Assembly: GCF_030408915.1 (NCBI RefSeq)
Contig: NZ_CP047654.1
Coordinates: 1,364,001 to 1,428,000 of the forward strand
Reading direction: 5' to 3'
DNA: 64,000 nt
Origin: Corynebacterium guangdongense
Lineage (GTDB): Bacteria > Actinomycetota > Actinomycetes > Mycobacteriales > Mycobacteriaceae
Made by a program: the position numbers and the translations under genes. Shown in pieces: positions 7,560 through 16,305 of this stretch (positions are counted from its first letter, which is position 1; each line of letters starts with the position of its first letter). Below the pieces are notes generated by a model, which saw only the letters and a program-made list of their open reading frames with translations, made no database searches and was not told where the DNA came from.

Positions 7560-9851
7560 GTGGGAGCATTCGACTGGTTCTGGAAGGCCATGGGCGCCCA
7601 GGGCGACCGTAACGACAAGCGCTCGAGGGGGCTCGTCGACGACGCCGAGGCGCGCGCCGAGGAGCTTTCCGGGCTTGACGACGCCACCCTCGCCACCCTC
7701 GCGCGGCAGACCGTCGACGACGGCGCGATCACCGACAAGGCCACCTTCCTGGGGATCCTTTCCGTCGCCTCGACCCGGACGCTCGGAATGAGGCCCTTCA
7801 CCGTGCAGCTCCAGGCCGTGCTGCGCCTGCTCGAAGGCGACGTCATCCAGATGGCGACCGGCGAAGGCAAGACCCTCGTCGGCGCGATGGCCGCCACCGG
7901 ATTCGCGCTGACCGGTCGTCGCGTGCACGTCATCACGGTCAACGATTACCTCGCCGGCCGGGACGCCGAGTGGATGGCCCCGCTGGTGGAGTTCTTCGGG
8001 CTGGGCGTCGGCTCGATCACCGAAGACAAATCCGCCGACCAGCGACGCGAGGTCTACCGCCGGGACATCGTCTACGGCCCGGTCAACGAAATCGGCTTCG
8101 ACCACCTGCGCGACAACCAGATCACCCACCGCGACCAGGCCGTCCAGGCGCCGGCCGAGGTGGCGCTGGTCGACGAGGCCGACAGCGTGCTCGTCGACGA
8201 GGCCCTCGTCCCGCTGGTGCTCGCCGGATCCGAACCGGGCATGCGCGCGACCGGTCAGATCACCGCCGTGGTCGCGCACCTGGAGGAGGACACCCACTAC
8301 ACGGTCGACGACGATCGCCGGAACGTCTTCCTCACCGACGAGGGCGCCCACGCCGTCGAGGAGGCCCTCGGACTGGACTCCCTCTACAGCGACGACAACA
8401 TCGCCACAGTCCTGGTGCGCGTCAACCTCGCGCTGCACGCCCGGGCACTGCTGATCCGCGACGTCCACTACCTCGTGGACGAGGGCAGGGTACAGCTCAT
8501 CGACGCTTCCCGAGGCCGCGTCGCCGACCTCCAGCGCTGGCCGGACGGACTGCAGGCCGCGGTGGAGGCCAAGGAGGGGCTCGCGGTCTCGGACGGGGGA
8601 CGCATCCTCGACCAGATCACCCTGCAGGCGCTGATGCGCCGCTACCCGATGCTATGCGGCATGACCGGCACCGCGGTCGAGGCCACCGACCAGCTCAGCC
8701 AGTTCTACGGGCTGGGCGTGTCAGTCATCGAGCGCAACAACCCGCTGGCCCGCTTCGACGAGGAGGACCGCGTCTACGCCACGATGAAGGAGAAGAACGC
8801 CGCCCTGATCCGGGAGATCGTGCTCATCCACGAGACCGGGCAGCCGGTGCTCGTCGGTACCCATGACGTGGCCGAATCCGAGGACCTGGCGGCGGCGCTG
8901 CAGGAGCGCGGCATCGAGGTCAACGTGCTCAACGCCAAGAACGACGCGGAGGAGGCCCGGATCGTCGCCGAGGCCGGTGACGTCGGGCGGGTGACCGTCT
9001 CCACCCAGATGGCCGGCCGCGGCACCGACATCCGCCTCGGCGGCGCGGACGAGAGGGATCGTGCCGAGGTGGCCGAACTCGGCGGCCTCGCGGTCATCGG
9101 CACCGCCCGTCACCGCACCTCCCGCCTGGACAACCAGCTCCGTGGCCGCGCCGGGCGTCAGGGCGATCCCGGACTGTCGCTCTTCTTCGTCTCCCTGGAG
9201 GACGACGTCGTCGCCTCCGGCGGCGCCGGCGAGGAAATCTCCGCCCGACCGGACGCGGACGGGCGCATCGATTCCCGGCGCATCCGCGACTTCGTCGCCC
9301 ACTGCCAGCGCGTCACCGAGGGGCAGCTGCTCGAGATTCACTCCCAGACCTGGAAGTACGGTCAGCTGCTCGCCGACCAGCGCGTCATCATCGACGAGCG
9401 CCGCGCCGACCTGCTCGACACCGACAAGGCCTGGCGGGAGCTGGCGCGGCGGGCGCCGGAGCGGGCGGGTGAGCTGGCGGACCTGGACCCGGCCGTGCGT
9501 GAGCAGGCCGCCCGCGAGATCATGCTCTTCCACCTTGACCACGAGTGGTCCGAGCACCTGGGGCTGATGGATGACGTGCGGGAGTCCATCCATCTGCGTG
9601 CCATCGCCCGGGAGACGCCCATCGACGAGTTCCACCGGATCGCCGTGCGTGAGTTCAAGGAGCTCGCGCAGCGCGCCGTGGACAAGGCGGTCGAGACCTT
9701 CACCCGGGTCACCATCGACGCCGAGGGCGTGCACCTGACGGAGCAGGATCTGGCCCGCCCGTCCGCCACGTGGACCTACATGGTCTCCGACAATCCCTTG
9801 TCCGGCTCCGGCAACTCGGTGATCTCCGGCATCGGAAATATCTTCCGGTGA
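7560..9851 (+). CDS. secA2: Accessory preprotein translocase ATPase SecA2
   Basis: 763 residues from GTG at 7560, which follows GGAAGG by six bases; this start gives VGAFDWFWKAMG, matching other corynebacterial SecA2 proteins in start and length. Motor motifs are present: ATGEGKT (Walker A), VALVDEADSVLVDEA (Walker B), QMAGRGTDI and DNQLRGRAGRQGDPG. The zinc-binding C-terminal tail of housekeeping SecA is absent. SecA2 powers export of a subset of proteins through SecYEG in mycobacteria and corynebacteria. It lies directly upstream of odhI, as in related genomes. Confidence 0.96.
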   Translation: MGAFDWFWKAMGAQGDRNDKRSRGLVDDAEARAEELSGLDDATLATLARQTVDDGAITDKATFLGILSVASTRTLGMRPFTVQLQAVLRLLEGDVIQMATGEGKTLVGAMAATGFALTGRRVHVITVNDYLAGRDAEWMAPLVEFFGLGVGSITEDKSADQRREVYRRDIVYGPVNEIGFDHLRDNQITHRDQAVQAPAEVALVDEADSVLVDEALVPLVLAGSEPGMRATGQITAVVAHLEEDTHYTVDDDRRNVFLTDEGAHAVEEALGLDSLYSDDNIATVLVRVNLALHARALLIRDVHYLVDEGRVQLIDASRGRVADLQRWPDGLQAAVEAKEGLAVSDGGRILDQITLQALMRRYPMLCGMTGTAVEATDQLSQFYGLGVSVIERNNPLARFDEEDRVYATMKEKNAALIREIVLIHETGQPVLVGTHDVAESEDLAAALQERGIEVNVLNAKNDAEEARIVAEAGDVGRVTVSTQMAGRGTDIRLGGADERDRAEVAELGGLAVIGTARHRTSRLDNQLRGRAGRQGDPGLSLFFVSLEDDVVASGGAGEEISARPDADGRIDSRRIRDFVAHCQRVTEGQLLEIHSQTWKYGQLLADQRVIIDERRADLLDTDKAWRELARRAPERAGELADLDPAVREQAAREIMLFHLDHEWSEHLGLMDDVRESIHLRAIARETPIDEFHRIAVREFKELAQRAVDKAVETFTRVTIDAEGVHLTEQDLARPSATWTYMVSDNPLSGSGNSVISGIGNIFR

Positions 9852-9949
9852 TCACCTTCGGATGTCCGGATTCATCCCCTGCACGGGGGAGATCACATTG
9901 ATCACCCCCCACACCCGGGCATCCTCCCACAGCCCGGGGCCGTAATGAC

Positions 9950-9979
9950 TATGATGATCTGAAGTAACGAATTTACTTC
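9950..9979 (+). promoter_or_regulatory. odhI promoter -10 and leader dyad
   Basis: TATGAT (9950-9955) is a near-consensus -10. The expected transcript start falls at about 9961, exactly where a perfect 7-bp inverted repeat begins: GAAGTAA (9961-9967) and TTACTTC (9973-9979) around CGAAT. It could be an operator or a 5'-terminal RNA hairpin. A further GC inverted repeat (CCCGGGC 9914-9920 / GCCCGGG 9932-9938) lies upstream and may terminate secA2, although no T run follows. Confidence 0.55.
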
Positions 9980-9998
9980 TAGAACCGGAGGCACGTTC

Positions 9999-10427
9999 AT
10001 GAGCGACAACAACGCCAACCCTGAGGTCCAGGTCGAAACCACCTCGGTTTTCCGCGCTGACCTGCTCAAGGAAATGGAGTCCGGCGCGCCTGCGTCCGAC
10101 AACACCGCCGTCGACAACCTGCCGGAGGGTGCGGCGCTGCTCGTCGTCAAGCGGGGCCCGAACGCCGGCGCCCGCTTCCTCCTGGACCGGGAGACCACCA
10201 CGGCCGGCCGACACCCGGAGGCCGACATCTTCCTCGACGACGTCACGGTTTCGCGTCGTCACGCGGAGTTCCGCACCAACGACGGTGAATTCGAGGTCGT
10301 CGACGTGGGCTCCCTCAACGGCACCTACGTCAACCGTGAGCCGAAGAACACCCAGGTCCTCTCCACCGGCGACGAGATCCAGATCGGCAAGTTCCGTCTG
10401 GTGTTCATCGCCAACCCGAGCAAGTAA
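9999..10427 (+). CDS. odhI: FHA-domain inhibitor of 2-oxoglutarate dehydrogenase (OdhI/GarA)
   Basis: 142 residues. The N-terminal phospho-acceptor stretch VETTSVFRADLLKEMES is the known target site of Ser/Thr kinases such as PknG (ETTS). The FHA domain covers about residues 45-138, with GRHPEADIFLDDVTVSRRH and GSLNGTYVN, the phosphothreonine-binding loops. The unphosphorylated protein binds and inhibits the E1 subunit of 2-oxoglutarate dehydrogenase; phosphorylation makes it bind itself and releases the enzyme, controlling TCA flux against glutamate synthesis. Ribosome binding site GGAGG lies eight bases before the ATG. It is followed by ftsR. Confidence 0.96.
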   Translation: MSDNNANPEVQVETTSVFRADLLKEMESGAPASDNTAVDNLPEGAALLVVKRGPNAGARFLLDRETTTAGRHPEADIFLDDVTVSRRHAEFRTNDGEFEVVDVGSLNGTYVNREPKNTQVLSTGDEIQIGKFRLVFIANPSK

Positions 10428-10576
10428 ACCGGCCTCCCGTTCGCCGACGGCCCCTGTGCCCGCCTTCCCGGTCCCGATAGAGAAATGACTGGTGGGGGCG
10501 GTTTCATTGTCATGGTGAACGGCAGGCGGTGCCGTGTGTCCGTCTTCCCCGAGTAGAAATACAGCCGACCAGAACC

Positions 10577-11350
10577 GTGAGCGCAGTACGCAAGCCATCA
10601 GCAGCTAAGGCGGTGTCGCCGGAACAGTCCGGCGCCCCCGCAGCACGCCCGACCCAGAAGAAAGCCAGGACGATGTCCATCGGCGTCGTCCTGGAACGTC
10701 TGCGTCAGGAGTTCCCGGACGTCACCGTCTCCAAGATCCGATTCCTGGAGTCCGAGGGTCTGGTGCATCCGCAGCGCACCGCGTCCGGCTACCGCCGTTT
10801 CACGGATTCCGACGTGGAGCGTCTGCGCTACATCCTGGTCACCCAGCGTGACAACTACACCCCCCTCAAGGTGATCCGTGATCAGCTGGACGCGATGGAC
10901 TCGGGCCAGGTCACTGCACTGCTTTCGGCCGGCGACGCGGAACCGATCGTCTCCCCGGAGAACTTCCGCAAGCCGGTCAAGACCCGGCTGACGGACACCG
11001 ACGTCGCCGATCAGGCCAATTGCGACGTCAGCTTCATCGCTGACCTCTCCTCGGCCGGCCTGGTCACCCCGGACACCTCCGGCTTCTACACCGCCGATGA
11101 CGTTCGCGTCGCCTCCACCGCCATCGCGCTGCGGGAGTTCGGCTTCGACTCCCGACTCCTCAAGCGTCTGCGCATGACCGCGGAACGTCAGGCGGACCTG
11201 CTCAGTCAGGTCGCCAAGCCGGTCGCGCGCAAGGGCGATGACACCGCCCGCGAGCGGGCGGAGGAGATGGGCCAGCAGATGACCGCGTTGGTCGTCTCCC
11301 TGCACGCGATCCTGGTCAAGAACGCGCTGAGAGCTGAGCTGGACAAATGA
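10577..11350 (+). CDS. ftsR: MerR-family transcriptional regulator, FtsR-type
   Basis: 257 residues from GTG 10577; an alternative GTG 16 codons upstream (10529) cannot be excluded as neither has a clear Shine-Dalgarno. After about 35 low-complexity residues comes a MerR winged helix: SKIRFLESEGLVHPQRTASGYRRF. A C-terminal region with a second regulatory domain (about 140-257) follows. The position right after odhI matches C. glutamicum FtsR, which activates ftsZ expression, and Rv1828 of M. tuberculosis. A possible -10 TAGAAAT lies at 10553-10559. The stop overlaps the next gene (ATGA). Confidence 0.85.
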   Translation: MSAVRKPSAAKAVSPEQSGAPAARPTQKKARTMSIGVVLERLRQEFPDVTVSKIRFLESEGLVHPQRTASGYRRFTDSDVERLRYILVTQRDNYTPLKVIRDQLDAMDSGQVTALLSAGDAEPIVSPENFRKPVKTRLTDTDVADQANCDVSFIADLSSAGLVTPDTSGFYTADDVRVASTAIALREFGFDSRLLKRLRMTAERQADLLSQVAKPVARKGDDTARERAEEMGQQMTALVVSLHAILVKNALRAELDK

Positions 11351-12015
11351 GCCTGATCCCCGTCGAGTATCACGGCGTCCATGTCATCGGTCCAGAGCAG
11401 TTCACCTGCGCCATCCTGCGGTGGGCCGAGGAGGACCGCATCCTGCCGGTGTGGCTGTCACCGATCGAGGGCGGCCAGCTCGCCGCGGTCGAGGAGGAGT
11501 CCGTCTCGCAGCGCCCGACCACCCATGACCTGCTCGCCGACGCCCTGGGACGCATCGATGGGGGAGTCAGCAGCATAGGCTTGACCAGCTACCACGAGGG
11601 CGTCTTCATCGCGACCCTCGTAGCCGGTGGGGAGGAGATCGACGCCCGCGCCTCGGATGCGCTGGTCCTCGCCATCCTCCTGGACATGCCGATTATGGTC
11701 GACGAGGACGTCCTGACCCAGGCCTCCCTGTTCATCCGCGATGATGAACTCACCGAGTACCTCGACATCGACGTCACCTCGCTGTCCGGTCGACTCCCGG
11801 TGGTGCCGGACGAGGACACGGTCTCCGCCTCCGGGGATGACGACGCGGATGCGGACTTCGAGGCGATGATGCGCTCGCTCGGCATGACCGAAGAGGACTT
11901 CGAAGCGGAACTGGGCATCGACCTGGAGGAGAACCTCGACGACCTCACCGACGACAGTGGCCGGGGCCTCGACGACGACGACCTGGGCAACCCCTACCGC
12001 GACGACGACAACTGA
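11347..12015 (+). CDS. Bifunctional nuclease (BFN/DUF151) domain protein
   Basis: 222 residues. The BFN domain spans about residues 1-135, with FTCAILRWAEEDRILPVWLS and ARASDALVLAILLDMPI, typical of the DUF151 family. A very acidic Asp/Glu tail (about 140-222) follows, containing EEDFEAELGIDLEENLDDL. Plant family members have DNase/RNase activity; for the actinobacterial protein between two MerR genes the activity is untested. It is translationally coupled to ftsR by a four-base overlap, and the order is conserved in mycobacteria (Rv1829). Confidence 0.88.
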   Translation: MSLIPVEYHGVHVIGPEQFTCAILRWAEEDRILPVWLSPIEGGQLAAVEEESVSQRPTTHDLLADALGRIDGGVSSIGLTSYHEGVFIATLVAGGEEIDARASDALVLAILLDMPIMVDEDVLTQASLFIRDDELTEYLDIDVTSLSGRLPVVPDEDTVSASGDDDADADFEAMMRSLGMTEEDFEAELGIDLEENLDDLTDDSGRGLDDDDLGNPYRDDDN

Positions 12016-12184
12016 GGTTTCAGTTCCCGACTCCGGCCCACCCTGTCAATGACGGGCCGAGGAATGTGCTCCCCCTGGGGGTGGTGGTGCGGATGACACG
12101 ACTGTTGTTCGGTATGACACCGGTGTGATATGGCTTAAAGTGAAAGTCAAGGCTCAGGCCTTCGGCGTGTCGCCCCTTCCGGGG

Positions 12185-12213
12185 TTGACCGAACGATAAC
12201 CTTGACCTTTAAT
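12185..12213 (+). promoter_or_regulatory. Promoter of the second MerR gene
   Basis: TTGACC (12185-12190), 17 bases, TTTAAT (12208-12213). TTGACC is repeated at 12202-12207, directly before the -10, and AAAGTCAAGG upstream (about 12142) is close to its inverted copy, so autoregulatory binding is possible. Alternatively the -10 could be TAATAA (12210-12215) with the 19-base spacer used by many MerR-activated promoters. Confidence 0.5.
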
Positions 12214-12256
12214 AAACATCACAGGCCCACCGCCTAAACCCCATGGGAGTAATTAC

Positions 12257-12835
12257 GTGAGCACTACCCACCATACCCACCATACCCACCAGGACACCGA
12301 ACGTCCGGCCACGGCCGTCCAGGAATCCCTCTTCGACATCGGCCCCGGAGAGGAGGTCGGCTACCGTGTGCCCATCGCCTGCCAGGTCGCCGGCATCACC
12401 TACCGGCAGCTGGATTACTGGGCGCGCACCGATCTGGTCAAGCCCTCCATCCGCGGCGCACGTGGTTCCGGCTCTCAGCGTCTTTACTCCTTCCGCGACA
12501 TTCTCGTCCTGAAGATCGTCAAGCGTCTGCTCGACACCGGTATCTCCCTGCAGAACATCCGTCTCGCCGTCGACAAGCTGCTCGACCGGGGCGTCAACGA
12601 CATCGCCGAGATCACGCTGGTCTCCGACGGCACCACCGTCTATGAGTGCCGTTCCGACGAGGAGATCATCGACCTGCTCAACGGCGGGCAGGGTGTTTTC
12701 GGCATCGCCGTGCCCGGCATCGTCAAGGAGCTCACCGGCACCATCTCCGCCTTCCCCTCCGAACGCGTCGCGGACGAGGGCAACGTCGTTTCCATGAACG
12801 AGCTCGCGGAGCGTCGTCGCCTGAGGACTTCCTAG
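12257..12835 (+). CDS. Second MerR-family regulator of the odhI cluster
   Basis: 192 residues from GTG 12257, with GGAG eight bases upstream. A His/Thr-rich N-terminus encoded by tandem ACCCACCAT-like units (THHTHHTHQ) is followed by a MerR DNA-binding domain: ITYRQLDYWARTDLVKPSI and GSQRLYSFRDILVLK. A helical linker and a C-terminal domain follow (EEIIDLLNGGQGVFGIAV). Homologous by position and sequence type to Rv1830, a cell-division-linked regulator in mycobacteria; its targets here are unknown. It has its own promoter region of 240 bases and a strong terminator. Confidence 0.88.
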   Translation: MSTTHHTHHTHQDTERPATAVQESLFDIGPGEEVGYRVPIACQVAGITYRQLDYWARTDLVKPSIRGARGSGSQRLYSFRDILVLKIVKRLLDTGISLQNIRLAVDKLLDRGVNDIAEITLVSDGTTVYECRSDEEIIDLLNGGQGVFGIAVPGIVKELTGTISAFPSERVADEGNVVSMNELAERRRLRTS

Positions 12836-12847
12836 CTCTCCACCACC

Positions 12848-12915
12848 ACGAACGCCCCGCCTTCCCACGGTCAGCTCACGGACCTGGGGGAGGCGGGGCG
12901 TTCGTCTATTTCCTT
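12848..12915 (+). terminator. Terminator between convergent MerR and VWA-like genes
   Basis: A perfect 15-bp stem: ACGAACGCCCCGCCT (12848-12862) pairs with 12891-12905, followed by ATTTCCTTTCT. It ends the rightward MerR transcript and lies between the two converging stop codons, so it may serve both. Confidence 0.8.
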
Positions 12916-12916
12916 T

Positions 12917-14308
12917 CTACACGCCCGATGCCTGGCGCAGCGCGTCCGGCAGGCCGCCGAGGTCGGCGACCTCGATGGACCGGTCCGCCGCCCCGGCCAG
13001 GACCGGGTCGACCGGGCCGCCACCGACGTGGACGACCACGAGATCGACGGACTCGTTCGGCCTGAAGCGGTCGGCGAAGACCTCGTCGGACATGTCTGCC
13101 TCGGTGCCGGTGGTGACCACGATGACGCGGACCGGCTGGCCGGTTTCCTGCGCCCGGGCGGTCGCGGTGTTGACCGAGGCGACCACGGCGGAACGGGACT
13201 GGGGGACCCCGGCGGTTCCGAAGCGGCCGATGGCCCGGCCAATCTCCTCCGGGGACGCGCCGAAGTCCAGGTTGGAACGGAATCCCTGGGTGACGCCGGG
13301 GTTGAGCGGGGAGGAGAAGTTCCACAGGGCGGAGCCTTGACCGGCCGCGGCCAGCGCCTCGGCGGAACCGCGGACGGCCTCACTGAGCTGGCCCATGGTG
13401 TTGGCCATGTACTGGGAGGTGTCGACGACGAAGAGGGTGCTCACCGGCGCGGCGGCGACGGGGGCCTCCTCCTCGGGGGCCGGCGCCGGAGCCGGTTCAG
13501 CCTCGGCCGGGGGCGCGTTTCTGACGGCGGTGAGAATCTCCTGGTCGACGGGCTGAACGCCCTCGGCTGGGGCGGAGTATTGCTCCTCGGCGTGGTCGAC
13601 GAAGACGGCCGCGGCGCGGGACTGCTCTTCGGAGACCTCACCCGCGGCGGTCAGCGCGACGGCCCGTGCCTCGACCACGCCCAGCGCGCTGAACTCCGCG
13701 CCCGCGGCGGCCTCGGTGGCGGCAAAGCGCTCGGCCGCCGCGGCCTGCTCGCTGGTGACGTCGCGATCCCTGGCCAGCGTCGCGATGACCGCGTCCCGGT
13801 CCCCGGAGAGCGCGGAGGCCACGACCTGCGCCACCCCCGGGGCGTCGGCGACGGGGAACGTCACGGATTCCAACGTCGCGTCCGGGGCGCCGGCGACGCC
13901 CACCGGAATAGCGGCGACCGGGGTGGTGTCGGCGGTGGCGGTGCCGCGGTTCGCGTCGGCGAGGGGTCCGTCGGTGATTCCGACATAGACGGCGGCGAGG
14001 GAGACGTCGTCGACGTAGGTGGGCTGGACGCAGTAGTCGCGGACGACGGGATCGGTGGCGGCCCAGGACTCGACGAGTTCGCGGGCGGCCTGCTCGGAGG
14101 CGGCGTCGGCGGCGACCGGCAGCGTCATGTCACCCTGGATGCACTCGGTGGCCTGAGCGCCGTCGGCGTCACCGGCGAGGTCGTCGGCGCTGCCGCCGGG
14201 CCACAGCCACCAGGCGAGCAGTGCGAGGAGGGCGACCACCGCGACGACCGCGGCAATCACCCAGCTGGCCACCGAGAAGTTTTCCTTGCCGTCAGAATGA
14301 CGTCCCAC
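12917..14308 (-). CDS. Membrane-anchored protein with von Willebrand A-like C-terminal domain
   Basis: 463 residues from GTG 14308. A single membrane anchor (WVIAAVVAVVALLALLAWW, about 16-35) precedes a long extracytoplasmic part: a solute-binding-like region (about 50-260), an Ala/Glu/Pro linker (PAEAEPAPAPAPEEEAP) and a VWA-like domain (about 293-463). The metal-site motif reads DTSQY instead of DxSxS and the later motif reads TTGTEAD where TDG is usual, so the MIDAS is probably degenerate. Function unknown. It is the last gene of a leftward group with the two CorC-like genes. Confidence 0.75.
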   Translation of the reverse strand: MGRHSDGKENFSVASWVIAAVVAVVALLALLAWWLWPGGSADDLAGDADGAQATECIQGDMTLPVAADAASEQAARELVESWAATDPVVRDYCVQPTYVDDVSLAAVYVGITDGPLADANRGTATADTTPVAAIPVGVAGAPDATLESVTFPVADAPGVAQVVASALSGDRDAVIATLARDRDVTSEQAAAAERFAATEAAAGAEFSALGVVEARAVALTAAGEVSEEQSRAAAVFVDHAEEQYSAPAEGVQPVDQEILTAVRNAPPAEAEPAPAPAPEEEAPVAAAPVSTLFVVDTSQYMANTMGQLSEAVRGSAEALAAAGQGSALWNFSSPLNPGVTQGFRSNLDFGASPEEIGRAIGRFGTAGVPQSRSAVVASVNTATARAQETGQPVRVIVVTTGTEADMSDEVFADRFRPNESVDLVVVHVGGGPVDPVLAGAADRSIEVADLGGLPDALRQASGV

Positions 14309-14334
14309 ACTCAGCCCCTATCGTCCAGAGTTAA

Positions 14335-15222
14335 CTAGGTCATGAGTCTAATGTCATCGGCGGTGTCGATGGCGTCGACAAGCCGTGCCCGCAGCACCTC
14401 TCCGCGGGCGGCGAGCGCGCGCTGCCTCTCGACGTACTCGGCCTTGCCCTCCGGGGTCTCGATCGCGACGACACCGAAGCCCAGTCCGCGACAGTCGTAG
14501 GGGGAGGCCTCCATGTCCAGGGTGCGGGCGTCGACCGCGAGGTCGAAGCAGTCCAGGAAGAGTTCGCCCGGCACCAGTGGCCCCAGCTTGGCGCACCACT
14601 TGTACAAATCCATGTTGACGTGGACGCAGCCAGATTGGTCGGTGGCGGGCTGGTCCACGCGCGTGAGCACCGTCAGGTTGAGGGGACGGGCCGGCTCGGT
14701 GAAGAAACGGTAGGCGTCGTAGTGCCGGCACCGGATCCGGTGGGACTCGACGACCTCGTCGGTGCCCGCCTGTCCCAGCCGCAGGGGCAGGTCGTGTCGC
14801 TGGCCGCCCCGGTAGCACATCGCCCATTCATGCAGCCCGAAGCAGTCGAAATGGGCGGGGTTGGCCCCGGAGGAGACGAGCAGGTGGCGCATGTAGGCCA
14901 GCGACTCCCCGCGGCGGGCGTGATGGGAATCGACGTCCACGCCCACGAGGTCCCCGTCCATGACCCGGTAATCGCGCCACCGCCGGTGCGGCGCCAGCCC
15001 CTCCGGGTCATGGAGCAGGACGCCGGCCCCCGGGTGCCAGCGCTTCAGGTGGGCGGGCCGGACCGGGTAGTACTCGAAGAGGAAGTCGTAGACGGGGTGC
15101 CTGCGCTGGGCGGCCCGGCGCGCCAGATGGGCCGCCGTGCGCTCGTGCGCCGCCCCTTCATGCCGGGTCTGCGCCTCCAGCCACTGCGCCGGGTCCAGGA
15201 TGATCCGGTCGATCGCTGCCAT
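14335..15222 (-). CDS. Conserved actinobacterial protein, often labelled 3-methyladenine DNA glycosylase
   Basis: 295 residues; conserved-looking blocks are YDFLFEYYPVRPAHLKRWHPG near residue 45, FDCFGLHEWAMCYRG near 125 and VNMDLYKWCAKLGP near 205. I recall corynebacterial proteins of this type being named 3-methyladenine DNA glycosylase, but I see no helix-hairpin-helix or other recognisable glycosylase motif, so the enzymatic name should not be trusted. The many His, Trp and Cys residues suggest a metal or ligand site. It lies 19 bases downstream of a CorC-like gene and 26 bases upstream of the VWA-like gene, in one leftward operon. Confidence 0.65.
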   Translation of the reverse strand: MAAIDRIILDPAQWLEAQTRHEGAAHERTAAHLARRAAQRRHPVYDFLFEYYPVRPAHLKRWHPGAGVLLHDPEGLAPHRRWRDYRVMDGDLVGVDVDSHHARRGESLAYMRHLLVSSGANPAHFDCFGLHEWAMCYRGGQRHDLPLRLGQAGTDEVVESHRIRCRHYDAYRFFTEPARPLNLTVLTRVDQPATDQSGCVHVNMDLYKWCAKLGPLVPGELFLDCFDLAVDARTLDMEASPYDCRGLGFGVVAIETPEGKAEYVERQRALAARGEVLRARLVDAIDTADDIRLMT

Positions 15223-15241
15223 GTCTCCTCCTGCCGTGCGC

Positions 15242-16303
15242 CTAGGAATCCTCGTGGGTCCAGTCGTTGACCGTACCGACGTACTCCTCGATGAGATCTT
15301 CCAGGGTGATCAGCCCGATCAGCTCGCCCCCGACGCGGACCTGCGCCATGTGCGCGGAGCGGCGGTGCAGCGTCCGCAGCGCCTCGTCCATCGTCGCGGT
15401 GCCGTCGACGATGCTCAGCGGGCGCAACTCGGAGCGCGGGATATGGGCGGTCTCCTCGTCGAGGGTCTCGTCGGCCATGCGCCCGAGCACGTCCTTGACG
15501 TGGATGTAGCCGAGGAGGGCGTCGTTGGTGCCGGTGACCGGGTAGCGGGAGTAGCCGGTCTCCGTCACGGCGGCGGAGACCTGCGCGATGGTCGGCCCCT
15601 TGCTCCCGTAGTCGAGGGTGCGCACGTCCGCGATGGGGATCATCACTTCGCGCAGGGAGCGGGACGCCGAGCCCAGGGCGTTGGCCAGGCGGGAGTACTC
15701 CTCGGCGTCGAGAAGCCCCTCCTGGCGTGACTCGCTGATCATGGCGGCCAGCTGCCGCGAGTCTACGGTGGCGTCGAGCTCGTCCTTCTGCTCGACGCCG
15801 ACGGCGCGCAGTGTCATCCGGGCAATCCAGTTGAGCGCCTCGATGAGCGGACGGGTCAGGCGCACCCACCAGATCATTGCCGGGGCCAGCCACATCGCCA
15901 GGGATTCGGGGCCGGCGATGGCGATGTTCTTCGGAATCATCTCGCCGAAGAGAATGTGCAGCCAGGTGATGATCGCCAGGGCGATGACGAAGGAGATCGG
16001 ATGGATCAGGTTCTCGGGGACGCCGAGACCGGTGAAGGGTTCCTCGATGAAGTGGGCGACGGCCGGTTCCGCGACCTTGCCGAGGACGAGGGAGGCGATG
16101 GTGATGCCGAACTGCGCGCCGGCCAGCATGATGGACAACTGCTCCGTGGCCGAGATGACGGTCCCGGCGCGCCTCCTGCCCTGGGCCAGCAGGGACTCCA
16201 GACGGTCCCGGCGCGAGGAGATCAGGGCGAACTCGCTGGCGACGAAGAAGGCGTTGAGGGCCAGGAGGACGACGACGAGGATGACGGTGGTGACGATGCC
16301 CAT
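15242..16303 (-). CDS. CNNM/CorC-type membrane protein, short form
   Basis: 353 residues. The DUF21 membrane domain with about four hydrophobic segments starts VVLLALNAFFVASEFALISSRR and covers about 1-190. Two CBS motifs follow (about 205-345; GYIHVKDVLGRM and GLITLEDLIEEYVG). The C-terminal CorC/HlyC domain found in its neighbour is absent. Relatives are Mg2+/Co2+ transporters or regulators of magnesium efflux. Two bases separate it from the upstream paralogue, so the pair is probably co-translated and may form a heteromer. Confidence 0.9.
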   Translation of the reverse strand: MGIVTTVILVVVLLALNAFFVASEFALISSRRDRLESLLAQGRRRAGTVISATEQLSIMLAGAQFGITIASLVLGKVAEPAVAHFIEEPFTGLGVPENLIHPISFVIALAIITWLHILFGEMIPKNIAIAGPESLAMWLAPAMIWWVRLTRPLIEALNWIARMTLRAVGVEQKDELDATVDSRQLAAMISESRQEGLLDAEEYSRLANALGSASRSLREVMIPIADVRTLDYGSKGPTIAQVSAAVTETGYSRYPVTGTNDALLGYIHVKDVLGRMADETLDEETAHIPRSELRPLSIVDGTATMDEALRTLHRRSAHMAQVRVGGELIGLITLEDLIEEYVGTVNDWTHEDS

Positions 16304-16305
16304 GA

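Noticed and set aside
10529-10576. Longer start for ftsR
   Set aside because: Possible GTG, but it overlaps the -10-like TAGAAAT and adds residues without resemblance to the family; kept as alternative only.
12257-12300. Tandem ACCCACCAT repeats as a regulatory array
   Set aside because: They are in frame and encode the THHTHHTHQ start of the MerR protein; too short to call a repeat locus.
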